A DNA stretch of 64,000 nt from Lota lota. Taxonomy: Eukaryota; Chordata; Actinopteri; Gadiformes; Lotidae. Below are positions 11,353 through 23,139 of the stretch, piece by piece; position 1 is the stretch's first letter; each line of letters opens with the position of its first letter. A program made the translations under genes and the position numbers. The stretch spans positions 124,001 to 188,000 of the forward strand of contig JACYXH010000134.1 in NCBI GenBank assembly GCA_026745465.1, given 5' to 3'. The notes under the pieces are model-generated. The model had not been told where the DNA came from. It saw only the letters and a list, made by a program, of their open reading frames with translations, and made no database searches.

Positions 11353-11796
11353 CACACTTAAATTGGAGTCACAGCAGGTGAAGTTCTAAATCAGGCAGGT
11401 TTTATGAAGCATTTCCTAAAAGGGGAAGGGGTTAAACAAATGTTGACTATTTTAAAAGAGTCCAGCACATTATATGGCCCTTTAGCATCAGGAAGTTAAT
11501 TACCACTGAAATAAATCACTATTCACAATAACATTTGAAGATACTAGAAGGTTACGTTGTAGATGTAAACCATGTGTGCGGCTGTCACCTCTGTGTGTCT
11601 CGCTTGTCTTCGTGCTTTGAGCCGTGGGCTCATGATGCTGGGCTGTGGGTCCGGTGACGTGGGCATCGATGCCATAAGATATGTCCACAACCCTCTCCTC
11701 CCTCTCACTCCAACTATTCCCTGTTTCCTGCCATGTCCCTGCCTGGGGAGTCCTCACCTTCCTCCCCTTGCTATGGAGGTCCTCTTCCATCTGCAT

Positions 11797-13190
11797 ATTA
11801 GTTGATGAGTGAACGCCTTGGCTTCACTCAAAATGATTCAACTTGGTTGAAAGATTAAGTTTCTTTAAAGGGAACACAAAACCGCAGATGGGAAGTGTCC
11901 AAAGAGGAAGAAAACCATTTCATAGAAGATATTATTCATTAACTGTTAAGGTCACTTTTCTCTTACCCCTTTCAGATGAAAACACATCCATACAAAAGTT
12001 ATCGTTGTTGTGGTTCATAACTGTGCTACCCGCGTATACCCTGCACTACACCACTGCATATCACTTTTGAACGAGGGTTTGTCAGATGCTGCTCCTCGCC
12101 ATACTCCTATTTTCCTATAAAACCATAACTGATAAGAGTCTTTGGGCCTCATCGTGGGGTCCGCAGAAGTATAAATTCAGCTTCAGTGGTCCACAACATC
12201 TCACAGGCCGGTGTTACACCGTATTCTGTGACCCACCATAAAGTGAGTCCCCAGGGGTCGCTGTTGCACATTTTCTGCAACGTGAACAAGCTTCAAACTT
12301 ATCAATGTATCACCATGGCTCACTCTGGATGGGTGCGTTCGTTTTGGAGAGCCCGTTGAGTGGCTGAAGAACAGCGGTTGATTTACATCTGTGGTGGCAT
12401 GATAATGACGGGTCTTTCTTTCTTGATACAAACACGAATATATAAAATGTTGTTTGTCCATTCTAAACAGCATTTTACACAGAAGCCTATAGTAGGAAAT
12501 GCTCAAAGGTAAGTCAACGTAATTAAACATTGATTGTTGCTTCTTCTGGGGAAAGAAGCAACGGTGGTGGACTGTACTAAACGCCCCATCCATAGTATGA
12601 GTCTGTAAAATGCTAATCAAATCAATTGTATTTATAAAGCACATTTAGTAACAAGGGGATGGGGGTGATTTTAGTGACCTAAGAGTACAATATATTACGG
12701 AACCAATTTGGTGCGATCGCAACCACATGCCACAGGTGGTTGCTTCCTCTCTTTGCCTGGTCTATTTAGTCCTTTCCTTTGTGTTTGCTCAGCGAATGCG
12801 GGTGTCTCTCTGTTCCAAAATCCGAGGTCCTTTTGCCTACGTTTGGTGTCGTGCTGGGGCGATCTGAAGCCCGCTGTCCACTGTGGAACGAGAGTGCAAC
12901 GACCGCACAGAGCCGACAGTATTGCGCCCTGAGTATGATGGCCACTGAAGCGGCAGTAGCCTATAGATCAGTGGAAGCACGGCTGGCCTCGGGACGAAGC
13001 ACCCGACAGCAACCTGGGTTTTTCATTTGTCATCCTGTATATTTATTCATGTCTGTGGTCATCAGAGTGCACACGCAACAGGAAACAATCCACGATAGGT
13101 CACAATCCATGATAGCTCTTTTAACACTTCCCATCTGCTTTATTGTGTTTACATTTTGAGTAAAACCAAGGCGTTCACTCATCAACTAAT
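11797..13190. other. Head-to-head spacer between LEC3 and LEC4
   Basis: Left part: LEC3 promoter region with AAAGAGGAAG at 11901-11910. Then a partial X2 end (about 12045-12215), whose junction text also occurs upstream of LEC8 (40435-40615). From 12220 to about 12920 the sequence is not repeated elsewhere in the window. A 147-codon minus-strand frame (12201-12644) shows no recognisable domain and is not supported as a gene. The stretch around 12990-13110 (cacccgacagcaacctgg) recurs at 60597-60690. Confidence 0.45.
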
Positions 13191-13466
13191 ATGCAGATGG
13201 CCGAGGACCTCCATAGCAAGGGGAGGAAGGTGAGGACTCCCCAGGCAGGGACATGGCAGGAAACAGGGGATAGTTGGAGTGAGAGGGAGGAGAGGGTTGT
13301 GGACATCTATGATAGCATCGATGCCCACGTCACCGGACCCACAGCCCAGCATCATGAGCCCACGGCTCCAAGACAAGACGTGCATTTCCCCTTTTAGGAA
13401 ATTATTCATAATACCTGCCAGATTTTGAACTTCCCCTTGTTGTGACCTCAATTTAAGTGTGTGTGT

Positions 13467-13507
<41 letters not shown>

Positions 13508-13520
13508 TGTGTGTGTGTGC

Positions 13521-13598
<78 letters not shown>

Positions 13599-14177
13599 CC
13601 CCTGCTAACCCTCAGAATAAGAACCATCTCAACACTGCTGCTTGGTGTGTGGCTCTGCTGTGTCTCGTGATGCTCGCTGCCCTCTTAGGTCTAGTCGTCC
13701 GCTGTGAGTTCCACACAACACACACCATTTGCTTCTTAATGTGTTTGTTGAGAATTATCCTGCATGAGTATGAAGTCAATTCAACAGCATTTGTAACAAG
13801 CACTCAACTCAAACCACACTGTGTATTGCAGTTGATGTTATTAATTGCTACAAGCAAGAGCGACTCCATTGCAAGAACCTGAGCCATTAAAAACAGTTAT
13901 TACAAAAATGTTGTGCTTCTATCTCTTCAGTTTGACTTCAGTGTTTTGCTATTGATCATCTTTGCAGTTAAACATGAGATATTGTCACTCTGACCACATT
14001 GTTCATGGTCATTTTCTGACTTCAGATTTCACCGTGACCAGGCAAAATGAAGAACTGCAGAGCGCTTTAGACAACATGGTGGAAGAGAGGAATCTCTTGC
14101 AGAGCGCTTTAGACAACAAGGTGGAAGAGAGGAATCACTTGCAGAGCAATTTAGATTTTTTTTGGGTCCAGCCTTAA
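13191..14177 (+). pseudogene. LEC4 module A: E1a, TMa and short neck exon
   Basis: E1a 13191-13379 has lost about 7 bases near its end, so its donor is in phase 0 and not phase 1, and the TMa frame is lost. TMa 13599-13703 is itself intact. The neck exon (from 14026) has two VEERN repeats and then runs into a Phe-rich end and TAA at 14175-14177. The E1a promoter also lacks the ETS-like site. Best read as a relic. Confidence 0.6.
13457..13596 (+). repeat. (TG)n microsatellite at the TMa acceptor, LEC4
   Basis: About 140 bases, the longest of the nine TG tracts, with a few single-base interruptions. Confidence 0.95.
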
Positions 14178-14189
14178 AGACCATTTATT

Positions 14190-14800
14190 GCAGTGAAGAG
14201 ACGTGTTGCTCCTGTTGCACCACTGATGCAGGTCGTGGCCGGTGGAGCAGGTCACAAAGCTACGCTACCGACGCAACGATTTCGTGCTCAGTGTAGCTCC
14301 CCCTGCTACACTGGGCACGCAAGCGTCGCGTAGCCTTGCGTCACGCCGTAAGGAAACACTCCACACTAATAAAAGAGAGATGCTACAGCAGCAGCAGAAT
14401 AAGCAGCTGCTTGTGTGAGTTTTCCCAGGTGTTGATGGAAGTCCTTAAAAACAGGAAATGAAATTCACCACGAGTCCGTATGGTCCTCCAGTACTCACTG
14501 AATGTCGATTGTCCAATCACATGGCCAAACTCATGGCACTCATTTGCATAAGGTCAACTGAAGTTGACCTTTTGTCCCTCCCCTTTCAACACTACGCGTC
14601 CAGCACGCGTCCAATTCAAAGGGAACGGGAGGCGAGTGCCACACTCGAGGCCACGCGTTTGGCGGGGCCGGGTCGTGAAGCTGAATTTATACTTCTGCGG
14701 ACCCCACGATGAGGCCCCTGGACTCTTATCAGTTATGGTTTTATAGGAAAATAGGAGTGTGGTGAGGAGCAGCATCTGACAAACCCTCTTTCAAAAGTGA
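14190..14800. repeat. GC-rich repeat X1, copy in LEC4
   Basis: Same block as 4672-5345 but with an internal deletion around 14590 that removes the part carrying the cacaatcccctgc text. Confidence 0.5.
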
Positions 14801-15217
14801 TATGCTTTTGCCTGAAAGTATATTAATCTTGGGAATATTCTTTGATATTTATATGTGTTCCAAATGAGCCTAATAGTTTCTAGACTACACAGTATATTTT
14901 AGTGATGAGGAACCAATTAAATTTTAGGCCTTGATTACAATTTATATAAAAATGGCATGGTAGTCTATAGGGCGTCGCACAAGTCAAAAACAGGAAGGTT
15001 GATCATAGGAAATGATCATCTATTTCTGAATCAGCCTGAAGAACGCCTCAGTCTGCGAGGAGAGAGCTGCGTGAACGTTATTGGACATGGCGCATCGCTC
15101 AGATGAGATTGAGATGCACGTCGAGACCAGAAAATATCAGTCATATTCAGGGAACGAAACTGAAGAGATTGTGCCAGATTGTTCCACAAACTCAAGTAGA
15201 TACTCTCTCTCTCTTTG

Positions 15218-15246
15218 TTTGTTTGTCTGTCTGTCTGTCTGTCTGT
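15218..15246 (+). repeat. (TCTG)n microsatellite in the E1b-E2b intron, LEC4
   Basis: Short run of TCTG units. A longer run on the other strand occupies the same intron in LEC6 (34661-34710). Confidence 0.8.
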
Positions 15247-16590
15247 GTTGTGTTGATTTAACAATTGTTAATTGTTAATTGAACAATTGAATGATTTTCC
15301 TCAATCGTTTTTTTATTAACTGAATATGAACTAGCCTGAGTGTGTTTCACTGCAGAAAGACACCTGCACCTGGCTTATCTCAGCATGGGCCTGCTTTGTG
15401 TCCTCCAAGCTCTTCTCAACATCACTGAGGGTCAGCTTCCCAAATCAGACACGTAAGTTAGGTTGATGGATTTTTAATAAATGTCTGAGCATACAATGAC
15501 CTAAATACAATGAAAAACAAAGGAAATTGTACTTTAGTCATAGTTGTAGAAGGGGTTGATTAAACAATAGGGGATCCCCAATTGACCTATTATTTGGTTA
15601 AATAAAAAATATAATTACAATAATGAAGTCAATTCAACAGCATTTGTAATAAGCACTAAACTCAAACTACATTGTGTATTGCAGTTGACGTTAATCATTG
15701 ATCATTACAATAATGTTTTCCTTCTATCTCTTTGGTTTGATTTCAGTGTTTTGCTAATGTTTGTCACTCTGACGACATTGATCAAGATCATTTTCTGACT
15801 TCTTATTTCACAGTGACCGGGCAAATTGAAGAACTGCAGAGTGCTTTAGACAACAAGGTGGAAGAGAGGAATCACTTGCAGAGCAATTTAGACAACAAGG
15901 TGGAAGAGAGGAATCTCTTGCAGAGCGCTTTAGATAAAATGGTGGAAGAGAGGAATCGCTTGCAGACTGCTTTCAACACATCGCTGAAGCAGCAGGATGC
16001 CTTACTAAAGACCCTGCATAGTGACGGTATCACCATCGCTCATTTGTTCCATATGTCATCACTTGAGGTGTTGTATGTTTAGTTTTTATGTTTTGTTTTT
16101 TTGGAGCAGGAAACCTCTGCATGTGCTGGCAAAACAACATCTGCAGTTGCTATTACAAGTCCCACTCCAAGAAGAACTGGCAAGAAAGCAGGAATGACTG
16201 CAGGGAGAGAGGCTCTGATCTCAATGTGGTTAACAGCAAGGAGGACCAGGTAGTGTGCTAGTGTGCTTTTTACATACACGTTTTCATACCAAGTACCAAG
16301 ATCAGCCCAGCATGATTTCTACCATTGGTTGAGATATCGACCAAAGGTGGTTGACATTGGATGGCTGCAATCTTACAACATGAGTTTGAAGTTTCATTTC
16401 TGTTTAACAGTGGACTAAAAAAACAAGAGCCTGATTATTATTTTTTTATCAAACATAAAAAAATAGGGATGGTCAGCGGTACAGTGGAACATCATTATTT
16501 TATTTACTTAAACTGTTTTACTTGTTATGCTACCGTTATGTCTGTCCGTAATGGCACCCATTGCACTCCTAACCATCTCTCGAAGGAGGG

Positions 16591-16688
16591 AAAAACTCCC
16601 TCAATTATCAAGGAAGAAACCATCAGTAGGAACGCAAAACCTCTGTTCCTTCTCAAGGTTTCTTCCTTGATTATTATCGGAGTTTTTT
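16591..16688 (+). repeat. Intronic hairpin repeat, LEC4
   Basis: Arms aaaaactccctcaattatca and the complementary tgattattatcggagttttt pair around an inner GGAAC/GTTCC stem, giving a near-continuous hairpin of about 98 bases. It lies inside the SINE-like block 16490-16790, which ends tacaaataaaactgacttg. Confidence 0.6.
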
Positions 16689-16854
16689 CTTGCCCTTTTG
16701 GGGCTTAGGATAGGGAGGTGGTATAATAGTGGCCTGTGAAACCCTTTGAGACTCACTGCCATTAAGGGATGTACAAATAAAACTGACTTGTACTAATGAG
16801 AAGTCGTATTTTAAACTATTTATTAGAATATATGCATCAGGATTTAAAGGACTC

Positions 16855-17110
16855 TTAAGCCCCTTTCACACATACAGTCTATCCCTGAAATGTTCCAGAA
16901 TATTTCTTGCATGGGGTCATGTGTGAATGCGAATGGGTTGATTTTCCAGGAAATGTGAACGGCCGAGTTCCCTGCTCAAGACCTAGTAAAGTTTCCGGAT
17001 CACTGCCTGTATGGCTGTGTTGAGGATTAAAGCAGTAACATTTCTGAAAGAGGCACTTAAAGGGTTGTGTCCATTTAATGTAACAATCTATCACGTGGAG
17101 AGAGCAAACC
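16855..17110 (+). repeat. Intronic MITE-like repeat, LEC4
   Basis: Same block as in LEC3, starting agcccctttcacacataca. Confidence 0.45.
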
Positions 17111-18303
17111 AATCACATGAATTGTTTGCAAACAAGCTCCTTTTGTTAAGAACGGCTTGGAACTGGATGTATTCCAAAATAAGTCTTCTCCTCTCAGTCA
17201 GCCTTTAATTTGGTGGGTGTCTTTCATAAGTGTTGCATTTTCGCCATCTGTTGGTCTATGCCGGTATTGCTATGCCATGTGTTGAAGAATGCACCAGCAT
17301 TTGTGTATTGTGAAAATAACTAACATTGCCAGAAAGAGTTATCCCAGTAATTTATTAGGAACAAAGAGTTACTAGAAGTCTGAGATGTATGGGATGAAAC
17401 AATTATGATCCACTTTTACCTACCTAAAATCTCAATCCATTCTTTCCAATGCAGTGATTTCTAGACAGATCTTGTGTATATTCATATCCCTTTCATTGCT
17501 GTTCCAGGATTTTGTCCCTGTGGGCTTTTGGCTTGGTTTAACCGATGCAGAAGTAGAAGGGACCTGGAAGTGGGTGGATGGAACTCCCCTGACTACAGCG
17601 TAAGACTTTGGCCTGTTTGAACACACCAGATGACTTGGTGCAGTCCATTTCAAGGACTGCACTGCTGTGATTTTGACAACTGCTATGAATTTCCTTAATT
17701 TGTATCGTCAGCAAACCACTATCGAGTCAAGTACAAACTTAAGTCAATGTGAAAATATGAAATAAGTGAAGGATAACTTTAAAATGATCTGAGAATGGGT
17801 TCAAAATTATGGGAGTAAGGAGGCCCTATTAATCTATTCCTGAGTAGAGCATCCACTCAGGACCAGCCCACATGCTTTTTGGTGGTCCTGACTGGTTTAG
17901 ATGCAGCATTAACATGTAACATACAACACTACTCAAAAAACCACATATTCATTATGTATTCCTTTCAGTCATGTCTAAACCAAAAAAGAAAAGTAAAATC
18001 CATTTAATACAATTTTTTTCAGGTACTGGGGACACTCTCAACCAGATAATAACGGTCCAGCTCCAAATAAAGAGGAAGATTGTGTTGAGCGTTACAAAAT
18101 GGGTGGATGGAATGACCTATCGTGTCTTACAGATCGTTACTGGATCTGTGAGCTAAATCTTCATGTCAGCATTGTCTGATATGACAAATAAATGTTTATT
18201 GTAATGTGTTTTTGTGTAGGCCTAACTATATGTTTAACGTCAAAGCACACAATGGGCCTCATGCAGGTACATTTGGGTATTGTCCTCTTAAAGGAGCATA
18301 TTT

Positions 18304-18822
18304 TGTTATGGTACAGAGCTAGGACCCAAACGCGAGACACCAAGACAGAGATGGAGTGGGGTCGAAAGGGATTTATTTACAGCAAAAGACAAGGGCTAGG
18401 CAGGTGGATAGTAGGTTGATGAATGTAGACAGGCGAGTGGTCCTTTAGCAGGGAAGGTAGACAGACGAGTGAAGGCTGGAGTCGGGATGGAACCGGGAGG
18501 ACTAGAGGAGAAGGACACGCGGGTTAGACAGGCAAGGACTGGGTAACTCGAACTAGAACTAGGACTAGAACTAGAACTAGAACTTAAGCTAAGCTAAGCT
18601 ATCACTAGAACACTGGAACGAGGTACTGACTTAGTAAAGTGTAACGACGAACTGGCGCCGGCTGCTTGATGAGGCGGGAAGAAGTAGGGTGCGTTGATTG
18701 TAGATTGGAGACCGGTGTGTAGAGCGGAGTGCACGAGGGTAGTTGGTGACGGAAAGGTAAACAAAGGCACATGGGGAAGTGACAGCCGGCGCCACTAGGT
18801 GGTGGCAGAGGGTCTCGTTACA
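18304..18822 (-). repeat. 3' LTR of retrotransposon 1
   Basis: 519 bases, TG...CA ends, with a run of ctagaa units near its middle. Matches 23140-23658. Confidence 0.92.
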
Positions 18823-18974
18823 GTACCCCCCCCTCTACGACCGCCTCCAGGCGGACGAACGGGGTGAGAGGGGTGCTGCCGATGAAAATCCCGAATAAGG
18901 GAGGCGTCCAGGATACGACTCCGCGGAACCCAGGACCGCTCCTCAGGTCCGTAGCCTTCCCAGTCCACCAGGTA

Positions 18975-21900
18975 CTAGAAACCTCGGCCGCGACGACGCA
19001 CGTCGAGGAGGCGTCTGACCGTGTACGCCGGATGGTCGTCGATCAGCCGGGGGGGAGGTGGCGCCGGGGACGGAGGAGACAGTGGACTAGAGGAGACGGG
19101 CTTCAGCTGGGAGACGTGGAAGGTGGGGTGAATGCGGAGAGTAGGGGGGAGCTTGAGGCGGACGGCACAAGGGTTGATCAGGGACTCAACCTCAAACGGT
19201 CCGACAAACCGGGGGGAGAGTTTCTGGGCAGAACCCTTTAAAGGAAGGTCCTTGGACCGGAGCCAGACCTTGTCACCGGGGGAGTACTGCGGGGCCGGTT
19301 GTCGGTGCTTGTTCGCCTGGTGTTGAGAGCGGGAGGATGCACGGAGAAGTGCGGAACGAGCATGCTTCCAGGTGCGCTGGCAGCGGCGTAGGTGAGCCTG
19401 AACGGAGGGAACAGCGATCTCAGCTTCCAAAGCAGGGAACAGGGGCGGTTGGTAGCCGATAGAGCACATGAACGGGGACAGACCAGTAGATGCATTGATG
19501 AGGGTGTTGTGGGCGTACTCAACCCAGGGAAGTTGAGTACTCCAGGACGATGAGTTGGTGCTGGTCACGCAGCGGAGTGCGGCTTCCATTTCCTGGTTCG
19601 CCCTTTCGGACTGCCCGTTGGTCTGTGGGTGGTAGCCGGAGGAAAGACTGACCGTGGTTCCCAGAGCCGCACAGAACGCACGCCAGACCTGGGAGATAAA
19701 CTGCGGACCCCGGTCCGACACAATGTCCAACGGAATGCCATGGAGACGGAACACATGTGAAACCAAAAGGTCCGCGGTCTCTCTGGCGGAGGGGAGCTTA
19801 GGGAGCGCAATGAAGTGCGCAGCCTTGGAAAAACGATCCACGACCGTGAGGACGGTGGTGTTACCATCAGAAGGGGGAAGGCCGGTGACAAAATCCAAGG
19901 CAACGTGGGACCATGGACGACTGGGGATAGGCAGGGGTCGGAGCAAACCGGAACGTGGTTGAGTTGATGTCTTGTTACGGGCACAGACGGCACACGCTGC
20001 GACGAAAGCCCGGACGTCAGCGTCCATGGCGGGCCACCAGAACCGCCGACGGACGAAATCTAGGGTTCGCGTTATTCCTGGGTGACAGGTGAGTCTCGAG
20101 GAGTGTGCCCAGGTGAGCACCTTGGACCTCACCACTTCCGGAACGAACAGCCGGTTGGGCGGGCCAGAGCCGGGGTCTGGGTGTTGTCGCTGGGCCTGGA
20201 GAACGGCGGATTCGACCTCCAGAGTGAGCGTAGCGACAAGACAGACAGACGGCAGGATTGGTTCCGGTTCCGTGCAAGTGTCCTTGGGAGAATGTAAACG
20301 GGATAGAGCGTCCGGCTTAACGTTGCGGGAACCAGGTCGGTAGGTTAGGGTGAACCTGAAACGACCGAAGAAAAGCGCCCACCTGGCCTGCCTGGAGTTG
20401 AGTCTCTTGGCCGACTGAATATATTCCAGGTTCCGGTGGTCCGTCCATACAATAAATGGCTGGTCCGCTCCCTCCAGCCAGTGACGCCACTCCTCCAGAG
20501 CCAGTTTCACCGCCAAGAGCTCGCGGTTGCCGACGTCATAGTTACGCTCAGGCGGGGTCAGCCGGCGTGAGAAGAAAGCGCAAGGGTGGAGCTTCTGGTC
20601 CGTGGCGGAACGCTGAGACAGCACCGCCCCCACCCCAGTGTCGGAAGCGTCGACCTCCACGATGAACTGTAGAGTCGGGTCGGGCTGAATGAGGATGGGT
20701 GCGGACACGAATCGCTCCTTCAGCTTCCGAAAAGAGGACTCCGCCTCCGGCGTCCACTCGAAGAGCCTCTTGGAAGAGGTTAGGGCAGTGAGAGGGGCAG
20801 CGATCTGACCATAGTCCCTGATGAAGCGGCGGTAAAAATTGGCGAAGCCTAGAAACTGCTGAAGCTGTTTCCTGGAGGAAGGCGAGGCCCACTCAGCTAC
20901 TGCCGAGACCTTGCATGGATCCATCTTCACCTCCCCCTGGCCGATGATGTAACCCAGGAAGGAGACGGACGGTACATGAAAGTCGCACTTCTCCGCTTTA
21001 ACGAAGAGTCTGTTCTCCAGAAGGCGCTGGAGAACCTGCCGTACATGTACCCTGTGCTCCTCCAGGGACCCGGAGAAGATCAAGATGTCATCCAGGTAAA
21101 CAAATACTGAGCGGTTAAGCATGTCGCGGAGGACATCGTTAACCAATGCTTGGAAGACCGCAGGAGCGTTGGTGAGACCGAAAGGCATGACTAAATACTC
21201 AAAGTGGCCCAGGGGAGTGTTGAAGGCCGTCTTCCACTCGTCCCCCTCCCGGATCCGGACCAGATGGTACGCATTGCGCAGGTCCAGTTTTGAGAATATA
21301 GTGGCTCCGTGGAGGGGAACAAAGGCGGAACTAATGAGAGGAAGCGGGTATTTATTTTTTACCGTGATGCTGTTTAATCCACGATAGTCGATGCAAGGAC
21401 GGAGGGAGCCGTCCTTCTTGCTGATAAAAAAAAAACCCGCTCCTACCGGGGAAGAGGAGGGACGGATTATCCCAGCGGCGAGGGACTCCTGGATGTATTT
21501 CTCCATGGACAACCGCTCGGGACGAGAGAGATTAAACAGCCGACCGCTGGGCAAGGGGGCTCCAGGAAGTAGGTCGATGGCGCAGTCGTAAGGACGGTGG
21601 GGAGGTAACGAGAGAGCGCGGGCCTTGCTAAAAACCTCTCCCAGATCATGGTAGTCCGATGGAATGGAGGAGAGGTCGGGAGGAGAGGGTGGTGGAGACT
21701 CAGAAGTGAGGGAAGGTTGGGCGGAACAAAGACAGTGGGCGAGACAGAAGGGGCTCCAGGAGGAGATCCGATTCTCCTTCCAGTCCATCTGGGGGTTGTG
21801 ACGCTGCAGCCAGGGAAATCCCAAGACTACAGGGGTAAGAGGACAGTCCAACACGTGTAGAGAGAGAGACTCGCGGTGGTTCCCGGAAACGATCAGCGAC

Positions 21901-22229
21901 AACGGTACAGTCCGGCGATCGACCCGAGCGAGCCTCTTCCCGTTGAGGGACTGCGCTAAAATCGGGGAATCCAAGGGGGTTGTCTTAATCCCAAGTTGCC
22001 TGACCAGCTGCCGATCAATGAAAGATTCGTCCGCTCCCGAATCCACGAAGACTGACAGCGGAAATGATTGATCCATCCATATCAAGACGCAGTCCAGAAC
22101 GGGACGGGAAACCGAGGGATCAAGAGTTCGACTCGCCAGAATCCCTCGAGTTACCAGCGAGCCGACCCTTTTCCCGGACAGGTGGGACAGGCGGCAACGG
22201 CGTGTCCTGGGAGACCGCAATAAAGGCAA
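18975..22229 (-). CDS. pol: Retrotransposon 1 Pol: protease, reverse transcriptase, RNase H, integrase
   Basis: 1084 codons. Protease active site DSG at residues 63-65. Reverse transcriptase with YLDD at 378-381 and the [11 protein letters not shown] and FGLTNAPA motifs before it. RNase H with acidic residues at about 527, 570 and 597. Integrase zinc finger H709/H716/C746/C749 and catalytic D779, D839, E875. The frame stops at TAG 18975-18977 at the start of a chromodomain, after RRRGRGF; the next codons continue the domain in frame ([15 protein letters not shown]). In element 2 the same position is a Gln codon, so a single base change truncated the C-terminus. Pol overlaps gag by 79 bases in the -1 frame, as is common for gypsy elements. 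Confidence 0.93.
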   Translation of the reverse strand: MPLLRSPRTRRCRLSHLSGKRVGSLVTRGILASRTLDPSVSRPVLDCVLIWMDQSFPLSVFVDSGADESFIDRQLVRQLGIKTTPLDSPILAQSLNGKRLARVDRRTVPLSLIVSGNHRESLSLHVLDCPLTPVVLGFPWLQRHNPQMDWKENRISSWSPFCLAHCLCSAQPSLTSESPPPSPPDLSSIPSDYHDLGEVFSKARALSLPPHRPYDCAIDLLPGAPLPSGRLFNLSRPERLSMEKYIQESLAAGIIRPSSSPVGAGFFFISKKDGSLRPCIDYRGLNSITVKNKYPLPLISSAFVPLHGATIFSKLDLRNAYHLVRIREGDEWKTAFNTPLGHFEYLVMPFGLTNAPAVFQALVNDVLRDMLNRSVFVYLDDILIFSGSLEEHRVHVRQVLQRLLENRLFVKAEKCDFHVPSVSFLGYIIGQGEVKMDPCKVSAVAEWASPSSRKQLQQFLGFANFYRRFIRDYGQIAAPLTALTSSKRLFEWTPEAESSFRKLKERFVSAPILIQPDPTLQFIVEVDASDTGVGAVLSQRSATDQKLHPCAFFSRRLTPPERNYDVGNRELLAVKLALEEWRHWLEGADQPFIVWTDHRNLEYIQSAKRLNSRQARWALFFGRFRFTLTYRPGSRNVKPDALSRLHSPKDTCTEPEPILPSVCLVATLTLEVESAVLQAQRQHPDPGSGPPNRLFVPEVVRSKVLTWAHSSRLTCHPGITRTLDFVRRRFWWPAMDADVRAFVAACAVCARNKTSTQPRSGLLRPLPIPSRPWSHVALDFVTGLPPSDGNTTVLTVVDRFSKAAHFIALPKLPSARETADLLVSHVFRLHGIPLDIVSDRGPQFISQVWRAFCAALGTTVSLSSGYHPQTNGQSERANQEMEAALRCVTSTNSSSWSTQLPWVEYAHNTLINASTGLSPFMCSIGYQPPLFPALEAEIAVPSVQAHLRRCQRTWKHARSALLRASSRSQHQANKHRQPAPQYSPGDKVWLRSKDLPLKGSAQKLSPRFVGPFEVESLINPCAVRLKLPPTLRIHPTFHVSQLKPVSSSPLSPPSPAPPPPRLIDDHPAYTVRRLLDVRRRGRGF

Positions 22230-23122
22230 ACACCAGTTGCCAGCCGGTGTTGTCTCTCGGTCGGTGATAGGCGGGCTCGACCCAATTGCATTGGCTCCGA
22301 CTCAGGTAGGGAAGTTGGCTCCGGGCGGGGAGAATAAGACCGAGGCGGAGGTGGTAGCGGGGCAGTCAGAGGGAGAGAGATAGATGCAGGAGATGAACGG
22401 TGTGCACGCTCGCGACGCCGTTCGCGCAGACGATTGTCCAGTCGTGTTGCGAGGGAGATTAAGTCGTCCAAATTGGGTGACTCCTCACGAACAGCCAACT
22501 CATCCTTGAGGGGATCGGAAAGCGCATTTAAGAAAGCTCCCATTAAGGCCACGTCATTCCACCCACTTTCCGCAGCGATAGTTAGAAAATCCACTGCAAA
22601 ATCAGCGACGCTTCGGGTGCCCTGGCGGACGGAGAAAAGGCGCATGGAAGCCTCTCTACCCCGGACAGGGTGATCGAATACTCTCCGCATCTCCGTAATG
22701 AACTCAGAGTAGGAGGAACAGAATTCAGCCTCCCTCTCCATTACGGAGGTCGCCCAAGAGAGGGCTCTGCCACGTAAAGCTCAGACGAGGTAAGCGATTC
22801 GGGAGCTGTCGGTGGGGTAGGTTAGGGGCTGGAGCCGGAACACAAGACCACATTGTAAAAGGAAATCCCGACAGGTACCCAGATCACCTCCGTAACGTTC
22901 GGGGGCCGGGATGTATGACTCACGTGAGGTGGCTGGCTGGGGAGAGGCAGAGGGTAGAGGCGGCTCAACGGGAGTTGGCACTGAAACCTGGATAGCCTGG
23001 ACAGCAGTAGCAATCCTTTGGACGACGGTCTTTATCACCGCCAAATCCTGGTCGTGACGTCCGAGCAACGCTCCCTGACCGCTGATGGCCTGGTTCAAGG
23101 AACTGATGTCTGCTGGGTCCAT
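22151..23122 (-). pseudogene. gag: Retrotransposon 1 Gag with internal stop
   Basis: ATG at 23122 opens a capsid-like frame (MDPADISSLNQAISGQ) that meets TGA at 22781-22783 and then continues in the same frame to 22151. The second part has the retrotransposon gag core and a CCHC zinc knuckle ([14 protein letters not shown]) near its C-terminus. One nonsense codon is the only break seen. Confidence 0.85.
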
Positions 23123-23139
23123 GTTTGGCCAGTTCGTAC

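Larger units (their letters stand above)
8644..11796 (-). pseudogene. LEC3: type A C-type lectin receptor, disabled
   Basis: Minus-strand exons: E1a 11589-11796, TMa 11184-11279, neck 10684-10899 (three VEERN repeats), CRD1 10456-10595, CRD2 9113-9204, CRD3 8644-8689. Here module A runs straight to the lectin domain with no B module. Three lesions are visible. The neck exon has TGA at 10880-10882. The acceptor used in type B copies reads CATTG instead of CACAG. CRD3 keeps YW..QPDN and then jumps to VSIV-stop, an in-frame loss of 111 bases that removes WND and the last cysteines. The E1a tail reads DISYGI where others read DIYDSI. The E1a donor (GAG|GTGACA) lies 12 bases further on than in most copies, as in LEC8. 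Confidence 0.8.
15087..18179 (+). pseudogene. LEC4 module B: C-type lectin receptor with frameshifted stalk exon
   Basis: Exons: E1b 15087-15195, E2b 15356-15452, neck 15814-16020 (three VEERN repeats), CRD1 16110-16249, CRD2 17508-17599, CRD3 18023-18179. E2b is 97 bases against 132 in LEC2 and LEC5. The 35-base deletion after NIT changes the exit phase from 1 to 2 and brings a stop early in the neck exon. The lectin part is otherwise undamaged: CRD3 has QPD, WND and the closing Cys, stop TGA 18177-18179, AATAAA 18187-18192. It may be a recent pseudogene, or it may survive with another 5' end. Confidence 0.8.

Noticed and set aside
12201..12644. 147-codon minus-strand frame in the LEC3/LEC4 spacer
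   Set aside because: No domain, no neighbours of the same kind, no splice or promoter support; likely chance.
13457..13882. Cys/Val-rich frames of the MCVCVCVCV type
   Set aside because: Translation of the (TG)n microsatellite; the real exon begins after the CAG acceptor.
16361..16708. Open frame [19 protein letters not shown] in the CRD1-CRD2 intron
   Set aside because: Lies in a SINE-like repeat with a strong hairpin; no coding signal.
18864..19241. Plus-strand frames across retrotransposon 1
   Set aside because: Shadows of the pol frame on the minus strand.
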